A stretch of DNA of 64,000 nt from Anarhynchus alexandrinus. Taxonomy: Eukaryota > Chordata > Aves > Charadriiformes > Charadriidae. The stretch's first letter is position 1. Every line of letters begins with the position of its first letter. The notes beneath the pieces are model-generated. The model was not told the origin of the DNA. It did no database searches and was given only the letters and a program-made list of their open reading frames with translations. Below are positions 61,843-64,000 of this stretch, piece after piece. The translations under genes and the position numbers were made by a program. The DNA is taken from the NCBI GenBank assembly GCA_008711295.1, contig VUYV01000045.1, forward strand, positions 1,378,842 to 1,442,841, written 5' to 3'.

Positions 61843-62695
61843 TGATAGTTCATTCAGCTCATTCAGCCTCTACAAAGGCAAAGTCAAGTATACTTGTGTG
61901 TCTAGCAAAGATGTTTTTCCAACTTGTTCTTAACAAGTTCTGAAGTGAGAACTTCAAAGTTACTCCGTATTGAACTGTTCTAGAGTTTGGATAGCCTTAC
62001 TATTTGAAAATATACTGAGGTCTTTTTAATATGTTTTCTGTAATTTGAGCTTATGCCTACTTATGTGTTATGAAAGTTCATTTTCTTCTTTCTAGCTTCC
62101 ACATATGTATCTGTAGAAAAGGCTCCTTTCTTCTTTCCTCAGAACTCAATACAACCATTTCTTCTTTCTTTCTCCTTTGGTCTTACTCTCTAGACTTGTA
62201 GTCACTATTCTTGCTCTCTTTCCATCTGGTTGGCATTCCTGAGCTGTTGCAGAACAAACTAGATGTACATTAGGAGGACCTACTAATGGAGCACAGCAGA
62301 AGAGGTTCTTACTGAGAGTGTCTTATGTTTTACCTACAGAGCTCCTGTTTATATACTTGAGTATTTGCTTTTTTTTATAGCATCATAGCATTAAGTCTCT
62401 CTCCAGTTATAGTCCATTGCAATGTCAATATCTGTTTTGTATTTGTAGTCTTATCTTCCCTTAGGTCTTGCATTTCTTCTCATTGAATTGAATCCTGTTT
62501 TTCCCACTACCCAGAGATAATTTTAATGCATATGTGTGTCCTCCAATGTGCTTGTAACCGTGTAGGTTGGTGCCACCTGTAAATTTAGCAAGTTTCTGTC
62601 ATTTGTGCCACGAATGGATCACAGAAAATTGTGGAAAAGGTGAAAAGATAGCACCTTGAAAAACTCCAGTCAACCTGTTCATCCCTCTCCCCTCC
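61843..62695 (-). mobile_element. Ancient, heavily decayed CR1-like LINE, minus strand
   Basis: Plus-strand text follows inverted CR1 order with many changes. A 3'-UTR-like stretch (AACTTGTTCTTAACAAGTTC near 61921) is followed by the AATACTC/GAGGACCTACTAATGGAG region. Next come TCTTGCATTTCTTCTCATTGAA (the CTTTGCATTTGTCTTTATTGAATT position), GTGTCCTCCAATGTGCTTGTAACC, GGTGCCACCTGTAAATTTAG (the FADD-region position) and AGCACCTTGAAAAACTCCAG. No open frame survives. It is much older than the other copies. Ends are approximate and recognition is by pattern. Confidence 0.7.
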
Positions 62696-63335
62696 TTCAG
62701 TCTGACAGCAAATCCATAGCGTACTGCTTGTCTATATCTATACTAGTATGCAACCTGTACTAAAAAAAAACAGGAAAGTCAACCCCAACTACAAGTTGTT
62801 CAACCTGGACTCTGGCAAAAACTGCATTCCACAGACTTTGGGACTGTGCACTTACCGTCTGTCTTGAAAAATCTCGAAGCTCCTTGGGTTTTTGCCTCAT
62901 CAGCTCCATATCATCCTTTCTCCAGTGCGTAAGGAAGGGATCCAGGCTTGGACTGGTCAATCCTGCTGAGCTCTTGGAGACAAGGTGCTGTCCATGTGCC
63001 TCAGTGAGCTCAGAAGTCTCTGCTGTGCCTGCTTGGCTGCTCATATCCAAAAAACCTTGATAGCCTCACTGACCCAGGGCTTGGCTGCCCAGTCCTGCCC
63101 AGCAACGGACAGTGCCAGCACTCACCAGAAGCTCCACATGTCCTGGTGCTTGGACATAGTCCTGGAAGTCACCCAATCACTCCTGATGGCTGAGCTTGTC
63201 ACCCAGACAATCAGCAGCTCAGCTAAACCAAGGACTTTGGCCCTTGCCTTTTGCTTGCTGCCTGTTGTGCAAGGGATGTTTACTGCCTGGAGGCCAGTGT
63301 CTGCAGGAGTGATATGCATGTGGAAAGAGCAGTGA
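62696..63335. other. Unassigned stretch leading into the Harbinger-like region
   Basis: It contains a 96-codon minus frame (63050-62760) and a 116-codon plus frame (62985-63335) that I cannot assign. The latter directly precedes, in the same frame, the segment that resembles a HARBI1-type transposase, so it could be decayed N-terminal or 5' sequence of that element. Confidence 0.3.
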
Positions 63336-63990
63336 GTGCACAACATCTGTGTGTGGAGGGCCACCTCTGAAGCCATCTTTGGAGACCTGATCCTGGCCAT
63401 CCAGAACCCAAGGTTCAGTTTCCAGAAGCTCATCCTTGTGTGGATGAGAGTTGCCAGTGTCGCTCTGAAGTCTTCCTCTCTTACCAGTCAGAGGCCAAGC
63501 ACTTTAGTGTCGACAAGTCACTAGTTGTGAGTAGGATCATGGAGGGTGTTACAGACATCATTACCCAGACTGTCCGTTCTCAATTAATCTGCTTTTCTAT
63601 AACGTTGTTGGAGCTGCGCACACATTTCCCATTCCTGTTTGATGTTCTTTGCAAGACCCCTGCAAGTATTTTGCTTGCAAAATCTTCCCCTTCACTTGTG
63701 CTAACATCTCTTGTGGCCTTTTGGGGAGGACTCATTGCCACCAAGGTAGCTATGCCTGCCCAGTGCCAGAGTTTCTGAACTCTCCATTCTCCATGAGCAA
63801 GGCAGGAATAACAATCTCTTCCTTTCCAAGGAAACTAGCCTTTGTAGAGTCTGAAAGCCATTCTGTACCTCAGAATAGCTTACCCTTTATGCTTCATGTG
63901 GCTATTTGTGACCAGCAGAGGCTTCCTGTTGCCTTCAGAGGGGCCCTGCAGGGTCTTGGTGGGATGTGCAGACCACAAGATAACAAACCC
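63336..63990 (+). pseudogene. Possible PIF/Harbinger (HARBI1-like) transposase relic
   Basis: Three plus frames together follow the order of HARBI1-like proteins. First is an N-terminal piece with SEAIFGDLILAI and MRVASVAL (frame from 63336). Second is a shifted frame with FSVDKSLVVSRIMEGVTDII (63503 on), resembling the helix-turn-helix core (F-x-V-G-K-S-T-V-x-x-I-x-x-V). In the same frame near 63722-63760, GGLIATKVAMPAQ sits where the family has a GGxIDGTHxxI-P motif. The first catalytic Asp would be replaced by Ala. A third frame (63649-63993) ends with HVAICDQQRLPVAF, similar to the Q-x-x-x-D-x-x-x-R/x-F block. At least two frameshifts and stops show it is broken. HARBI1-like proteins are DDE nucleases of DNA transposons. 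Terminal inverted repeats were not seen, and the window ends before any right end. Confidence 0.42.
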
Positions 63991-64000
63991 TGAGTGTCAG

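Noticed and set aside
1..64000. Bacterial-style features (operons, CRISPR arrays, riboswitches, origins)
   Set aside because: Vertebrate sequence with CR1 and ERV repeats; none of these features applies or was seen.

Overview
This window looks like about 64 kb of non-coding DNA from a bird (or a close archosaur relative). The main evidence is the repeat content. There are several CR1 LINE copies, some young-looking, with the avian-type 3' tail (ATTCTATGAT units). There is also one solo LTR resembling avian ERVL LTRs, and no mammalian SINE was noticed. No complete protein-coding gene, tRNA, rRNA, CRISPR array or operon structure was found. The sequence is AT-rich, with a few G+C-richer patches near 0-0.45, 20.3-20.8, 35.1-35.8, 44.9-45.4 and 47.2-47.7 kb. 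Almost all open frames here are short chance frames or frames inside CR1.

Layout. 0-5.5 kb: unassigned sequence. 5.5-6.8 kb: minus-strand CR1 containing an unresolved base (N) where about 250 bp seem to be missing. 7.3-7.7 kb: a 240-bp direct duplication joined by one N, probably an assembly artefact, followed by a small palindrome cluster at 7.8 kb. 9.6-10.0 kb: an ancient CR1. 14.25 kb: an old CR1 3' end. 16.15-16.45 kb: a diverged 153-bp tandem duplication. 16.5-33.3 kb: a repeat-poor desert with microsatellites and a 51-bp tandem at 30.9 kb. 33.28 kb: a short CR1. 34.5-35.1 kb: a plus-strand CR1 with an intact ORF2 C-terminal frame. 36.87-36.98 kb: a 119-bp candidate exon with strong splice-like borders. 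49.04-49.80 kb: a minus-strand solo LTR with a perfect 5-bp target duplication. 51.1-56.2 kb: a CR1 cluster of four pieces, including a head-to-head pair and a short copy flanked by 20-bp direct repeats next to an N. 61.8-62.7 kb: an ancient, badly decayed CR1. 63.3-64.0 kb: decayed frames resembling a PIF/Harbinger (HARBI1-like) transposase.

No new multi-gene system is visible. The most useful points for a reader are the well-delimited solo LTR, the possible Harbinger relic, the single cryptic exon candidate, and the fact that at least four of the five N positions mark suspect assembly joins (6003, 7501, 53147, 56149; the fifth, 56771, abuts a poly-C run).
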